A stretch of DNA of 51,309 nucleotides, from positions 1-51,309 of the forward strand of contig JBBRAW010000013.1 of the NCBI GenBank assembly GCA_038206385.1. Reading direction: 5' to 3'. The notes under the pieces are model-generated. The model saw only the letters and a program-made list of their open reading frames with translations. It did not search any database and was not told where the DNA came from. The translations under genes and the position numbers were made by a program. Source of the stretch: JANXSD01 sp038206385. GTDB taxonomy: Bacteria; Bacteroidota; Bacteroidia; AKYH767-A; OLB10. Positions 8,305-17,059 of this stretch are shown piece after piece (the stretch's first letter is position 1; each line of letters begins with the position of its first letter).

Positions 8305-8844
8305 ATGAAAAAATTATTAAAATTTATTTTCTTTATAACAGTAGTTATTTCACAAAACTGTTTTGCGCAGCCAACGCCGTTTGATGGAACTTTACTTTTT
8401 AACTTAAACGATGATGTAGATTCTTACAAAACGATTACGCCCGCTGAAATGGAAACTAAAAATATTCGGTTTTTATCGTACTATAAAAATAGCACACTTA
8501 AATATGATACACTTAATAAAGCATTTTCATTTACAACAACTGGTGAGGAAAGAAAATTGTTTGCAATAGTTTACAAAGGTGATACTATTATAATTGATTA
8601 TCCATCTATAAAGTCAGCGAATTCTGTATTTATCAAAACTCCGATTCCTTTAAAAGGAAAAAGTTTTTCTTTTTACAATGAATATACTTATGACGCTATG
8701 TTCAGTAATTATAGAGGTAAAGTGTACGCAATATTTAATATGTGCGACGGCTGTTTTGTTTCGAGGCAATATGAAATGCCATTGAAAACGAAAAAATTGA
8801 TTAGAATGAAATATCTTACGAATATTGTTAAACTTAACAAATGA
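8305..8844 (+). CDS. Secreted protein of unknown function
   Basis: The frame is open from an ATG at 8254, but a standard signal peptide (MKKLLKF, hydrophobic stretch, cleavage after CFA-Q) starts at the ATG at 8305, so that start is preferred; the product is then 179 residues. No known domain is recognised. The mature part is rich in Tyr, Phe, Lys and Thr and probably folds as a beta-rich periplasmic or surface protein. Two cysteines occur close together in the MCDGCFV segment. The stop overlaps the start of the next gene by ATGA, so the pair is translationally coupled. Confidence 0.7.
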   Translation: MKKLLKFIFFITVVISQNCFAQPTPFDGTLLFNLNDDVDSYKTITPAEMETKNIRFLSYYKNSTLKYDTLNKAFSFTTTGEERKLFAIVYKGDTIIIDYPSIKSANSVFIKTPIPLKGKSFSFYNEYTYDAMFSNYRGKVYAIFNMCDGCFVSRQYEMPLKTKKLIRMKYLTNIVKLNK

Positions 8845-9428
8845 AATTCACTTTATTTTTAATTGCTATTTTTATTCAAACATCGGCTTGGTGTCAGAAT
8901 AATATTCTTGAATTTTCTCCATTAAAATTAATTGATACTATTTCAGATGCTGATATAAATACTTTAATCAAAGCAGATAGTCTTGAAAATAGTAATTATT
9001 TTTTTACGGAAAATTATAAAGAAGATGCTGGATTATTTTTCTTTAGAAAAGGAAAGGCAAATTGGACAATCTACGATTTTGAATTATACTTGCTTTGTGG
9101 ACGAAATACTATTGTCAACGACATTAAACAAGAAAATAAACAATATGTAAGTGTTCAAACACACAGTACTCCTTCAGGAATATGCGAAAGTAATTACGGG
9201 AGAATACTATTGATTGATATTTCACGGAATGAATTTAGTGACTTTTATAATTTTGCTCAAAACAAGTGTTATGAGGTGAATGGACAAGTTTCTATTTCAG
9301 AATGTAAAGTAGAATTCATGCTAATAAATAATTTATTGAAAATTACAACTACAAATAATGGATTAAGCGATTGTTTGGAAACTGGAACTTACCAATACAG
9401 TACTAGCAAATTTGTAAAAAGTAAATAG
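8841..9428 (+). CDS. Secreted protein of unknown function, coupled to its upstream neighbour
   Basis: The product is 195 residues long with a signal peptide (residues 1-18, cleavage near AWC-Q). The mature part contains several cysteines, including one in YLLCGRN and one in GICESNYGR, that could form disulfides. No family is recognised. It begins inside the stop codon of the preceding secreted-protein gene (four-base overlap), so the two products probably act together, for instance as a periplasmic pair. A toxin-immunity or sensor role would be guesswork. Confidence 0.7.
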   Translation: MKFTLFLIAIFIQTSAWCQNNILEFSPLKLIDTISDADINTLIKADSLENSNYFFTENYKEDAGLFFFRKGKANWTIYDFELYLLCGRNTIVNDIKQENKQYVSVQTHSTPSGICESNYGRILLIDISRNEFSDFYNFAQNKCYEVNGQVSISECKVEFMLINNLLKITTTNNGLSDCLETGTYQYSTSKFVKSK

Positions 9429-9480
9429 ATAATGCCCAATTCAATTATGCCATGTGTGACAATTATCATTTCTTTTCTTG

Positions 9481-9657
9481 ATGACGTGGAAATTTAGATC
9501 AATACCGTTGATAAGAACTAACGAATTATTATATTTTCATGAATTGATAAAAATTAATCCAGATACAAGAAATATTTATTTGTTAGGTAATTATTTCGGT
9601 GGATGTGATAGAGGATTTTCTTTAATTTGGGGCCAAACAAATACCTGTCTTAAATGA
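9481..9657 (+). CDS. 58-codon ORF coupled to the downstream lipoprotein gene
   Basis: An ATG at 9481 opens a 58-codon frame that ends with TGA at 9655-9657, overlapping the ATG of the next gene by four bases. The frame is open upstream only to 9460, so 9481 is the only ATG. The product begins MTWKFRSIPL, has no signal peptide or membrane segment, and contains GNYFGGCDRG near its middle and a second Cys near the end. No family is recognised. It may be a real small protein or the surviving 3' part of a decayed gene; the ATGA overlap favours translation. Confidence 0.45.
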   Translation: MTWKFRSIPLIRTNELLYFHELIKINPDTRNIYLLGNYFGGCDRGFSLIWGQTNTCLK

Positions 9658-10394
9658 AATCAATTTTCTTTCTAATCATTATTTTGTTTTCGACAAGCTG
9701 TAATAGCAATCAACATAACTTGCATGAAACTAAAAAGGTTGTCAGTTCAAAAATTGTTGGAGGCGAAAATGAAGTTCCAGCTAAGAAAGAAATATTTAGA
9801 AAGGATACTTTAATAACTCAAAGCAAAACTTTTAGCATAAATGACATGGAGTGTTATTGGAATTTTGAAAGTATCATCGATCAACAACAATCTGGTTTTG
9901 GAAATTTTACTATGTCACTAGTTGATCAAAAATCAAATATGATAATATTAACCGATAGCGATTATACCAATCAAAATGAAGTTGACACTATAGATTCTAG
10001 ACTCGATAGATTTAAAGATATAAACTTTGATGGGTACAAAGATTTTAGCACACAAAGCCGCGAGAAATCAGGAACGGGTAATGATTTTTATAACGTTTAT
10101 CTCTATGACAAAAAGCTAAAAAGTTTTAACTATTCTGAGGAGTTTTCAAATACAAATCTTGAAATTGATTCAATAAATAAAACAATTACTAGCAGTGGAA
10201 ATTCAGGAGTTGGTTTACATGATTATACTATCAAGCATTTGGATAATAAATCGAATGTTAAATTCATTGAGAATACTCGAGAAGAAGTAATTCAACTTAA
10301 CGATAGACAATACCTAGTTAGAACAGTAAAAAGAATTCAAAACAATAAAATTATCAAAACGAAAGTTGACACCACTCTTTTTGATGGATATTAA
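9654..10394 (+). CDS. Lipoprotein of unknown function with a D-x-NFDGYKD segment
   Basis: This 246-residue protein has a lipoprotein signal peptide ending FSTSC (lipid Cys at residue 16). In the middle is FKDINFDGYKDF, an acidic loop like the calcium-binding segments of FG-GAP/VCBS-type proteins and of XAC2610-like proteins, followed by a tyrosine-rich beta region. No enzymatic motif is visible. It is the last gene of the accessory array and converges on the DUF2461 gene after a 53-bp gap. Export to the periplasm or outer membrane is inferred from the signal. Confidence 0.7.
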   Translation: MKSIFFLIIILFSTSCNSNQHNLHETKKVVSSKIVGGENEVPAKKEIFRKDTLITQSKTFSINDMECYWNFESIIDQQQSGFGNFTMSLVDQKSNMIILTDSDYTNQNEVDTIDSRLDRFKDINFDGYKDFSTQSREKSGTGNDFYNVYLYDKKLKSFNYSEEFSNTNLEIDSINKTITSSGNSGVGLHDYTIKHLDNKSNVKFIENTREEVIQLNDRQYLVRTVKRIQNNKIIKTKVDTTLFDGY

Positions 10395-10447
10395 ATTGAA
10401 GCTTTTTAAATAATATTGTTAAGAGAAAAAACGTAATTGTTACAGCC

Positions 10448-11116
10448 TTATCCTCTTGCTCTATTTAAAAAATCGAGCAACGGTTTCATTGCTTTGTATG
10501 CTGTTGCGCATGTTTTCACAAAATCTTTCGATAAAACTTCAGCATCAGTTATTTCATGTAAAGCAACGAAGCTTGTATATTTTAAAAGTTCGATATCGGG
10601 ATGTGAGGGATCAACACCTTTAGGAGCTTTTTTTAATTTGTTATCTTCTAATTCATTAAACCACTTTTTGAAAGTGCGGTTGTTAATAATGGCTTTAAAC
10701 TCATCGGTATTGTATTCCACCTCCTGACGAAGTAATTTAAGAACTGGTGCCTCAGGCATCCAAAATCCACCTGCAATCATATTTCCCATGCCAACTTTAC
10801 TTGGATCTATCTGGATATATAATCCACATGTTCCTGATTTTTTTCCGCCCGCTTTTATGGATGCCGAGAAATTACATTTGTAAGGATCTTTATTTTTACT
10901 GAATCGCACGTCTCTGTAAATCCTAAAAACACAATCCTTAGGTTCCAATCCCGCGAGAGCGGGATCAATTTTTATTAATACTATTAAAAGCTCATTTAGA
11001 AAGTGGTTGAAATCTTCTTTTGCTCTCTCAAAACGATCTCGATTTTTATCAAACCACATTCGGTCGTTGTTTTTGCGAAGGTCTTTAAGGAATTTAATAG
11101 TGGATGGCTGGATCAT
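10448..11116 (-). CDS. DUF2461 domain-containing protein
   Basis: The 222-residue product matches the DUF2461 (TIGR02453) family along its full length. Recognisable segments are FLKDLRKNNDRMWFDKNRD near the start, the FRIYRDVRFSKNKDPYK block around residue 65-80, GLYIQIDP near 100, and GGFWMPE near 116. Members are cytosolic and widespread in bacteria and some fungi; no function is established. It is transcribed away from the small acidic-tail gene at 11327, with a 210-bp divergent control region. Confidence 0.9.
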   Translation of the reverse strand: MIQPSTIKFLKDLRKNNDRMWFDKNRDRFERAKEDFNHFLNELLIVLIKIDPALAGLEPKDCVFRIYRDVRFSKNKDPYKCNFSASIKAGGKKSGTCGLYIQIDPSKVGMGNMIAGGFWMPEAPVLKLLRQEVEYNTDEFKAIINNRTFKKWFNELEDNKLKKAPKGVDPSHPDIELLKYTSFVALHEITDAEVLSKDFVKTCATAYKAMKPLLDFLNRARG

Positions 11117-11198
11117 GCTACAAAAATATTAGGTTTGTAATGATATTTGTAAACAGGTCAAAAGTTAGAATGTTAACAAAATAATTTGTGAAAAAATA

Positions 11199-11232
11199 TT
11201 TGTTTAATAAGTCGGAATCTTTTTTACATTTG
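11199..11232 (+). promoter_or_regulatory. Bacteroidota-type promoter for the 11327 gene
   Basis: TTTG at 11199-11202 and TACATTTG at 11225-11232 match the -33 (TTTG) and -7 (TAnnTTTG) elements with 22 bases between them, one base longer than usual. Transcription would start near 11239, leaving a leader of about 90 bases. Confidence 0.5.
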
Positions 11233-11326
11233 TAATACGCAGAAACAAACAGAGAATAATTTCCATAATTTAGCAAAGTAATACCAGCAAAATAGACCTA
11301 ACCAACATATTCTTGCCATCGCACCA

Positions 11327-11551
11327 ATGAAAACTTCCAAGAAGACTGGAAAAGATGCCCCCTCAAAGGCAAAAAAAGGATCAGCTCCTGCGGCAAAAAC
11401 CCGTAAGATGGAGCCTCTGAAATCGAAAGAGTTAAAAAATCAACGATTCGAAGATTCAGATGATGATGAGGATTCAGAAACGGAAATTATTGAAGATAAT
11501 TTTAAAGATTTCGATGAATTCTTTGATGATGCTGATGAGGAAGATGATTAG
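11327..11551 (+). CDS. Small bipolar (basic N-terminus, acidic C-terminus) protein
   Basis: The 74-residue product has a Lys/Ala-rich first half (KKTGK, KAKKGSAPAAK) and a strongly acidic second half of Asp and Glu (DSDDDEDSE, then DDADEEDD at the end). It is probably largely disordered. Similar charge-split small proteins occur in Bacteroidota next to core genes; a nucleic-acid or protein-binding role is only a guess. Its stop overlaps the convergent anmK stop by four bases. The upstream promoter match supports expression. Confidence 0.65.
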   Translation: MKTSKKTGKDAPSKAKKGSAPAAKTRKMEPLKSKELKNQRFEDSDDDEDSETEIIEDNFKDFDEFFDDADEEDD

Positions 11552-12633
11552 TTTCCTCTATAGTATGCGCCGCCGCAATGATTTTTACTCGACCCAGTAG
11601 CACTGCAAAGTACATTAACTTTATCATTTACAAATAGCATAGCAAGGAAAGCAAACACAATTGCCTCTTTGTAATTGATGATATCATCTGATAGTTTTAC
11701 CATTTGTCGATCTGTAATACTTGTTATTCGTTCTACCATAAAAGTATTGAATGCACCTCCGCCGCTGAGCAAGATTTTATCTTCTTTAGTGGTAATAGTT
11801 TTTAATAAACTATGTTGTATTGCGACGTGTTCTACACTCGTTCTAAGTAAGTCAGCAATGGTTTCATTACGCTCTTTAACGAGAGGTAAAACTTCTTTGT
11901 CAAACCACTCTTTCCCTATCGATTTTGGTCCGCTTAATTTGTAATAATCTAAGTTATTTAATTGTGATAATAACTTGGGGATGATAGTGCCGCTACGTGC
12001 AATTTTACCTTCGTCATCAAAAGGTTTATCTAGGCGATTAGCCAAATAATTCAACAACATATTTACTGGACAAATATCGAAGCCAATGCGCTTTCCATTT
12101 TTCTCGTAGGATACATTTGCAATCCCGCCAAGGTTAATGCACGCCGCATATTCAGGGAAGAGTAATCGATCGCCAATGGGAACGAGCGGGGCACCCTGTC
12201 CTCCAAGTGCGATATCTTTATTTCTGAAATCACAAATAGTATCGATACCCGTAAGAGCAGCGATTTGGGCGCCATCAGCAATTTGCAAAGTGAAATTCTT
12301 ACTCGGTTGATGAAAAATAGTATGCCCATGTGATCCAATAAAAGATGGTCTAATAAGATATTGATCATTGAAATCATTGATCAATTCAGCATAATATTTA
12401 CCTAGTTCAGAATGAAGTTGTGTAAGCTCTTCACCAGAGGTAAATGGAGCATTTTTTAGCTTATTTTTCCATTCATCGCTGTATGGAATTGTTGTTGCCG
12501 CATCCAGTTTAAACTGCCAGCCGTTATCGGTTTCAATAAAAGTGCAGGCTGCTAGGTCAACACCATCTAAAGAAGTTCCCGACATAAGGCCTAAAATCTG
12601 CAAAGGTTGGTTCTGATTAAGAGAAGAAATCAT
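11548..12633 (-). CDS. anmK: Anhydro-N-acetylmuramic acid kinase
   Basis: AnmK phosphorylates and opens 1,6-anhydro-N-acetylmuramic acid released during peptidoglycan turnover, giving MurNAc-6-phosphate for recycling. The 361-residue length is normal. Family segments are GLMSGTSLDGVD near residue 15-26, GSHGHTIFH near 100-108, CDFRNKDIALGGQGAPLVP near 136-154, NLGGIAN near 168, DICPVNMLLNYL near 185, and LLSGGGAFN near 290. It is divergent from the acyl-CoA dehydrogenase gene across 98 bp. Confidence 0.96.
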   Translation of the reverse strand: MISSLNQNQPLQILGLMSGTSLDGVDLAACTFIETDNGWQFKLDAATTIPYSDEWKNKLKNAPFTSGEELTQLHSELGKYYAELINDFNDQYLIRPSFIGSHGHTIFHQPSKNFTLQIADGAQIAALTGIDTICDFRNKDIALGGQGAPLVPIGDRLLFPEYAACINLGGIANVSYEKNGKRIGFDICPVNMLLNYLANRLDKPFDDEGKIARSGTIIPKLLSQLNNLDYYKLSGPKSIGKEWFDKEVLPLVKERNETIADLLRTSVEHVAIQHSLLKTITTKEDKILLSGGGAFNTFMVERITSITDRQMVKLSDDIINYKEAIVFAFLAMLFVNDKVNVLCSATGSSKNHCGGAYYRGN

Positions 12634-12704
12634 AGAAATGATTTTATTATTTTATTTTGTGAATGAAAAAAGGAAATTTAGCACTAGCTATCGATTGAAT
12701 CAAT

Positions 12705-12712
12705 TATTTTTG
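12705..12712 (+). promoter_or_regulatory. Candidate -7 element for the acyl-CoA dehydrogenase gene
   Basis: TATTTTTG fits the Bacteroidota -7 consensus TAnnTTTG and ends 19 bases before the ATG at 12732. No good TTTG -33 box is present at the normal distance, so the call rests on one element. Confidence 0.4.
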
Positions 12713-12731
12713 GCAATCTTAAACAAAACTT

Positions 12732-13871
12732 ATGTTATTTCAATTAAGCGAAGAGCACCTCATGATTCAGCAAGCGGCACGTGATTTTGCACAGAATGAA
12801 TTAAAGCCAGGAGTGATTGAGCGCGATGATCAACAGAAATTCCCTACCGAACAAGTTAAACGTCTTGGTGAATTAGGATTTCTTGGAATGATGGTGGATC
12901 CAAAATATGGTGGAGGAGGACTCGATACGATTTCATACGTTTTGGCTATGGAAGAGATCTCAAAGATAGATTCTTCTGTTTCGGTAATAATGTCGGTGAA
13001 TAATTCACTTGTTTGTTGGGGATTAGAGAACTTCGCATCGGAGGAGCAAAAGCTGAAATACCTTGTTCCTTTAGCTAAAGGCGAAAAGATAGGCGCATTT
13101 TGTTTGTCGGAGCCCGAAGCAGGTTCTGATGCTACTTCTCAGCGTACAACAGCTATAGATATGGGTGATCATTATCTCTTAAATGGAACCAAAAACTGGA
13201 TTACGAACGGCAATTCAGCTTCCACCTATTTGGTGATGGCTCAAACCGATGTTGCGAAAGGTCATAAAGGAATCAATTGTTTAATTGTGGAGAAGGGATT
13301 GCCTGGTTTCACGATTGGGCCGAAAGAAAATAAATTAGGAATTCGAGGTTCTGATACACATTCGTTGATGTTTCAAGACGTGAAAGTTCCGAAAGAGAAT
13401 AGAGTTGGAGAGGATGGATTCGGATTTAAGTTCGCGATGAAAACGCTAGCTGGTGGTCGAATTGGAATTGCATCACAGGCATTGGGAATCGCTTCGGGAG
13501 CATTTGAATTGGCCTTAAAATATTCGAAAGAACGTAAAGCATTTGGAACCGAGATATGCAATCATCAAGCTATTCAATTTAAACTTGCAGATATGGCAAC
13601 CGAAATCGAAGCCGCACGTTTACTGTGTTTGAAAGCAGCTTGGCAGAAAGATCAACATTTGGATTACGCACAAACGAGTTCAATGGCCAAATTATTCGCT
13701 TCTGAAGTAGCTATGAAAACAACTGTTGAAGCAGTACAGATACACGGAGGTTACGGATTCGTAAAAGATTTTCATGTAGAACGACTGATGCGTGATGCAA
13801 AAATTACTCAAATTTACGAAGGTACTTCTGAGGTTCAACGAATAGTTATATCGAGAGGCGTTCTTCAATAA
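12732..13871 (+). CDS. Acyl-CoA dehydrogenase (short-chain type)
   Basis: This 379-residue FAD flavoprotein catalyses alpha,beta-dehydrogenation of acyl-CoA in fatty-acid or branched-chain amino-acid breakdown. Family marks are CLSEPEAGSDA near residue 130 (FAD/substrate loop), GTKNWITNG near 152, and the C-terminal IYEGTSEVQRIVI, whose Glu (E363) is at the catalytic-base position of short-chain (butyryl-CoA type) enzymes. The length is typical. The polysaccharide export gene starts four bases after its stop, so read-through transcription is likely although no functional tie is known. Confidence 0.95.
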   Translation: MLFQLSEEHLMIQQAARDFAQNELKPGVIERDDQQKFPTEQVKRLGELGFLGMMVDPKYGGGGLDTISYVLAMEEISKIDSSVSVIMSVNNSLVCWGLENFASEEQKLKYLVPLAKGEKIGAFCLSEPEAGSDATSQRTTAIDMGDHYLLNGTKNWITNGNSASTYLVMAQTDVAKGHKGINCLIVEKGLPGFTIGPKENKLGIRGSDTHSLMFQDVKVPKENRVGEDGFGFKFAMKTLAGGRIGIASQALGIASGAFELALKYSKERKAFGTEICNHQAIQFKLADMATEIEAARLLCLKAAWQKDQHLDYAQTSSMAKLFASEVAMKTTVEAVQIHGGYGFVKDFHVERLMRDAKITQIYEGTSEVQRIVISRGVLQ

Positions 13872-13875
13872 AATT

Positions 13876-14646
13876 ATGAAAAAAATCAACCAGTTTTTTC
13901 TTCTCGTAAGTCTTGCTATTGCTGTATTATTTGTTGGCTGTACCGCTCAGAAAAAATTGGTATATCTTCAAGGTGATCCATCTTTATTAAAAGATACTAC
14001 ATCGTTTCAAATGAAATTATATCCTGGTGATATTATTTCTGTTGAATTGTACACCATCAATCCAGATGCATTTCCTGGGTTGGGCATGTTAAACAGTCAT
14101 CCTGTTACTGCAGATAACCGCTCAGCTTACGAGAAAGGATTTGTAATGGATAGAACTGGAAATGTTTCTTTGCCTTATATCGGTACAATTAATTTGGCTG
14201 GATTGTCAATTGAAGATGCACATGATACTGTTGTAAATCGTTTTCGTGCATTTATTGATGAACCAATCATCACCTTAAAAAAATTAAGCTTTAAAGTTTC
14301 AATAATAGGTGAAGTAAATCGTCCTGGATTGTATTACATTCCGAACGAACAATTAACAATTCTAGAAGCGATTGCATTAGCTGGAGATTTAACAAATTAT
14401 GCTAATAGAACTGATCTAAAAATTTTTCGTAAAACACCAACAGGTTTAATTGAAATTCCAGTTGATTTCACCTCGAAAACTGCATTTACTGGAATCAGTA
14501 AATATATTTACCCTGATGATATTGTTTATGTTCCACCAACGAGAAAAAAAGCATTTACATCAATAAGTCCAGCCACACAAGTACTCACTTCGCTAATAAC
14601 TACCTTAGTTTTAGTTGCTGCACTGTACGTTAGAAATAATAAGTAA
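13876..14646 (+). CDS. Wza-like polysaccharide export lipoprotein (Poly_export/SLBB)
   Basis: The 256-residue protein has a lipoprotein signal ending FVGC (lipid Cys 22) followed by a polysaccharide biosynthesis/export domain (about 40-130: YPGDIISVELY, DRTGNVSLPYIGTI) and one SLBB domain (about 138-215: VSIIGEVNRPGLYYIP, EAIALAG, DDIVYVPP). A hydrophobic segment near the C-terminus (about 232-252) may be the outer-membrane helix. Wza-type proteins form the outer-membrane channel for capsule or exopolysaccharide. Its stop overlaps the Wzc-like gene start by one base. It is shorter than E. coli Wza, as usual in Bacteroidota. Confidence 0.92.
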   Translation: MKKINQFFLLVSLAIAVLFVGCTAQKKLVYLQGDPSLLKDTTSFQMKLYPGDIISVELYTINPDAFPGLGMLNSHPVTADNRSAYEKGFVMDRTGNVSLPYIGTINLAGLSIEDAHDTVVNRFRAFIDEPIITLKKLSFKVSIIGEVNRPGLYYIPNEQLTILEAIALAGDLTNYANRTDLKIFRKTPTGLIEIPVDFTSKTAFTGISKYIYPDDIVYVPPTRKKAFTSISPATQVLTSLITTLVLVAALYVRNNK

Positions 14647-17048
14647 TGGATAATTCATTAAACAAAACTCAACAGAACGACGAGTTGAATTTAGGAAGGT
14701 TTGTTAAGGAAGTTTATAGCAAATGGTATTACTTTTTAATATCAGGAATTATTATAACGTTATTAGCAGTCGTTTATATTGAACTTACATTGCCCGTTTA
14801 TCAAACCATTGGTAGTGTATTGATTGATGACAGCAAATCATCACCAAAAAATATTGAAGATTTTATCTCTACGGATATCATGGGTTCTTCGATGAGTTTG
14901 GAAACAGAAGTTGGAATTTTAAAATCACGCTCAGTAATAACCAGCACAATTGATCAATTAGAATTGAGAGTTCAATATTGGAATTCAACATCGTATCCTT
15001 ATAAACCAATTTATCCGAAAGCAAAATTACCTTTTATCGTAAAGTTCGATACCATTTCACCCTATTTACAAGAAGCAGAATTTAATTTAGAAGTTTTAGA
15101 CAGCAATAATTTCGAATTAACTTTAGAATATTCTGGAGATGATTTGCCAGCGTTTACGATCGACAAAAAAGCAAAATTTGGTGACCGAATAACATCTCGC
15201 TATTTTAATTTTGTAATTAATAAAAATGATACTCACGCTTTCCCGCCAAAAGGTCAAGAGTATGTTTTTAAGAAACGATCAATAAATAAACTTGCAAGTG
15301 ACATGCAATTGAATCTTGATGTAGAGCCATTTGATAAGGATGCCAATATAATTACACTCACTTACAATGATGTAGTTCCTTTAAGAGCCATTGATGTATT
15401 AAATACAATTGCTAAAGTTTATATTGATTTAGATATTCAAGATAAAGCATCAGTAGCTGCACTGACATTGAAATTTGTGGATGAACAACTGACAAGCACA
15501 GGTGTTGTTTTAAGTGCTACAGAAAAGGATATGCAGAAATTTAAAGAGCAGAATAAAACTATTGATTTGAGTGAAGAGTCGAAAGTGATGTTGCAAAAGA
15601 TGAATGATGTTGATATTGAAAGAGAGAAAAATAATATTGAATTAACATCATTAGGAAATCTGTATGATTATGTTGTTAAGAATGATGATCTCACAAATAT
15701 GGCACCTTCTAGCTTAGGTGTTCCCGATCCATTATTAATTGAATTAATTACCAATTTTCAGAATCTTCAAGCGAAAAGAAAAAGCATTTCTTACGGTGTA
15801 AAAAAGGATGCTCCAGCTGTAAAAGTTTTGGATGAGCAAATTGCTGAAACACGTGCTTCATTGCTAGAAAATATTCGTTCTATTCGTAATAGAATGCAGG
15901 TAACAAGTAAAGCACTAGAAGCGCAATTAACACAATTTGAAAGTTCTATTAAAGGTGTTCCAGATAAAGAGCGACAATTAATTGGGTTGCAAAGAAATTT
16001 CGAAGTAAATCAAAATATTTATACTTATTTATTGCAGAAAAAAGCGGAGACAAGTATTGCTAAAGCTACTGTTATCTCCGACAATAAAGTTCTCGATGTA
16101 GCAGCATTAGCTGATGATCCGATCTCACCTAACAAAAAAATTATCGTCGTTATCATTGCGCTTTTGTCGGGAGTTATTCCAATAGGAATTATTATAGTTC
16201 AGAATATATTACGAAGCAAAGTAAAGAGTAAAGATGATATTTCTGCAACTACCACAATTCCTATGATAGGTGTTGTAGGGCATTCTAGTGACGATTCTAA
16301 TTTGGCTGTGCATCACCGACCAAAATCAGCAATTGCGGAAGGATTTAGGACCATTCGAACCAACCTTCAGTTTTATGGAATGAATAGTCAGAGTAAAGTG
16401 ATTATGATTACTTCATCAGTTGGTGGAGAAGGAAAATCATTCGTGACAATAAATTTGGCAACTGTTTTAGCGATGCAACAAAACAAAGTTATTGTTGTTG
16501 GTATGGACTTAAGAAAGCCGAAATTATTTCAAGATTTTAATCTTAAAAATGATATCGGTGCAAGTAATTATCTTGTAGGAAATGCGTCCATTGATCAAAT
16601 TATTCGCCCTACTACAATTCCATTTTTAGATATTATTTCTGCAGGGCCTATTCCACCTAATCCCGCTGAACTATTGTCGCGTAAATCGATGCAGGTTTTA
16701 ATTGAAGAGTTGAAAGGGCGATATGATTTCATTGTTATCGATACACCACCATTAGGAATTGTTTCTGATGCATTTTTATTAATGCCCGTTGCAGATATTA
16801 CGTTATACATAGTACGACAAGGATTTTCGAAATTAGAATACCTTCGTTCATTGGATGATTTACACGTTGAAGGCAAAGTTAAAAATGTGAGTATCGTATT
16901 AAACGATTCTGTCTTTAGTAAAAATGCGGGTTATGGTCATAACTATGGTTATGTTAACTCAGGCTCTGGATATTATGAAGAAGACAATAATCAAAATGGA
17001 ATTGCGAAAAAATTTCGACGTAAGAAAAAAGATAACACGCTCAACTAA
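14646..17048 (+). CDS. Wzc-like polysaccharide co-polymerase and tyrosine autokinase
   Basis: The 800-residue inner-membrane protein has a Wzz domain with a first membrane helix (about 32-52), a long periplasmic coiled-coil/GNVR region, a second helix near 500-520, and a cytosolic BY-kinase domain. Walker A is GGEGKS at 593-598, Walker A' has D621 in VGMDLRKPK, and Walker B is IVIDTPP with D699. A C-terminal tyrosine cluster (Y763, Y767, Y769, Y776, Y777) is the usual autophosphorylation site. It controls chain length and export with the Wza-like partner encoded immediately upstream. No glycosyltransferase, flippase or polymerase gene is nearby. Confidence 0.94.
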   Translation: MDNSLNKTQQNDELNLGRFVKEVYSKWYYFLISGIIITLLAVVYIELTLPVYQTIGSVLIDDSKSSPKNIEDFISTDIMGSSMSLETEVGILKSRSVITSTIDQLELRVQYWNSTSYPYKPIYPKAKLPFIVKFDTISPYLQEAEFNLEVLDSNNFELTLEYSGDDLPAFTIDKKAKFGDRITSRYFNFVINKNDTHAFPPKGQEYVFKKRSINKLASDMQLNLDVEPFDKDANIITLTYNDVVPLRAIDVLNTIAKVYIDLDIQDKASVAALTLKFVDEQLTSTGVVLSATEKDMQKFKEQNKTIDLSEESKVMLQKMNDVDIEREKNNIELTSLGNLYDYVVKNDDLTNMAPSSLGVPDPLLIELITNFQNLQAKRKSISYGVKKDAPAVKVLDEQIAETRASLLENIRSIRNRMQVTSKALEAQLTQFESSIKGVPDKERQLIGLQRNFEVNQNIYTYLLQKKAETSIAKATVISDNKVLDVAALADDPISPNKKIIVVIIALLSGVIPIGIIIVQNILRSKVKSKDDISATTTIPMIGVVGHSSDDSNLAVHHRPKSAIAEGFRTIRTNLQFYGMNSQSKVIMITSSVGGEGKSFVTINLATVLAMQQNKVIVVGMDLRKPKLFQDFNLKNDIGASNYLVGNASIDQIIRPTTIPFLDIISAGPIPPNPAELLSRKSMQVLIEELKGRYDFIVIDTPPLGIVSDAFLLMPVADITLYIVRQGFSKLEYLRSLDDLHVEGKVKNVSIVLNDSVFSKNAGYGHNYGYVNSGSGYYEEDNNQNGIAKKFRRKKKDNTLN

Positions 17049-17059
17049 TTAGCTTTCTA

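Noticed and set aside
10437..10727. Plus-strand open frame of 96 codons
   Set aside because: It is antisense to the 3' half of the well-supported DUF2461 gene.
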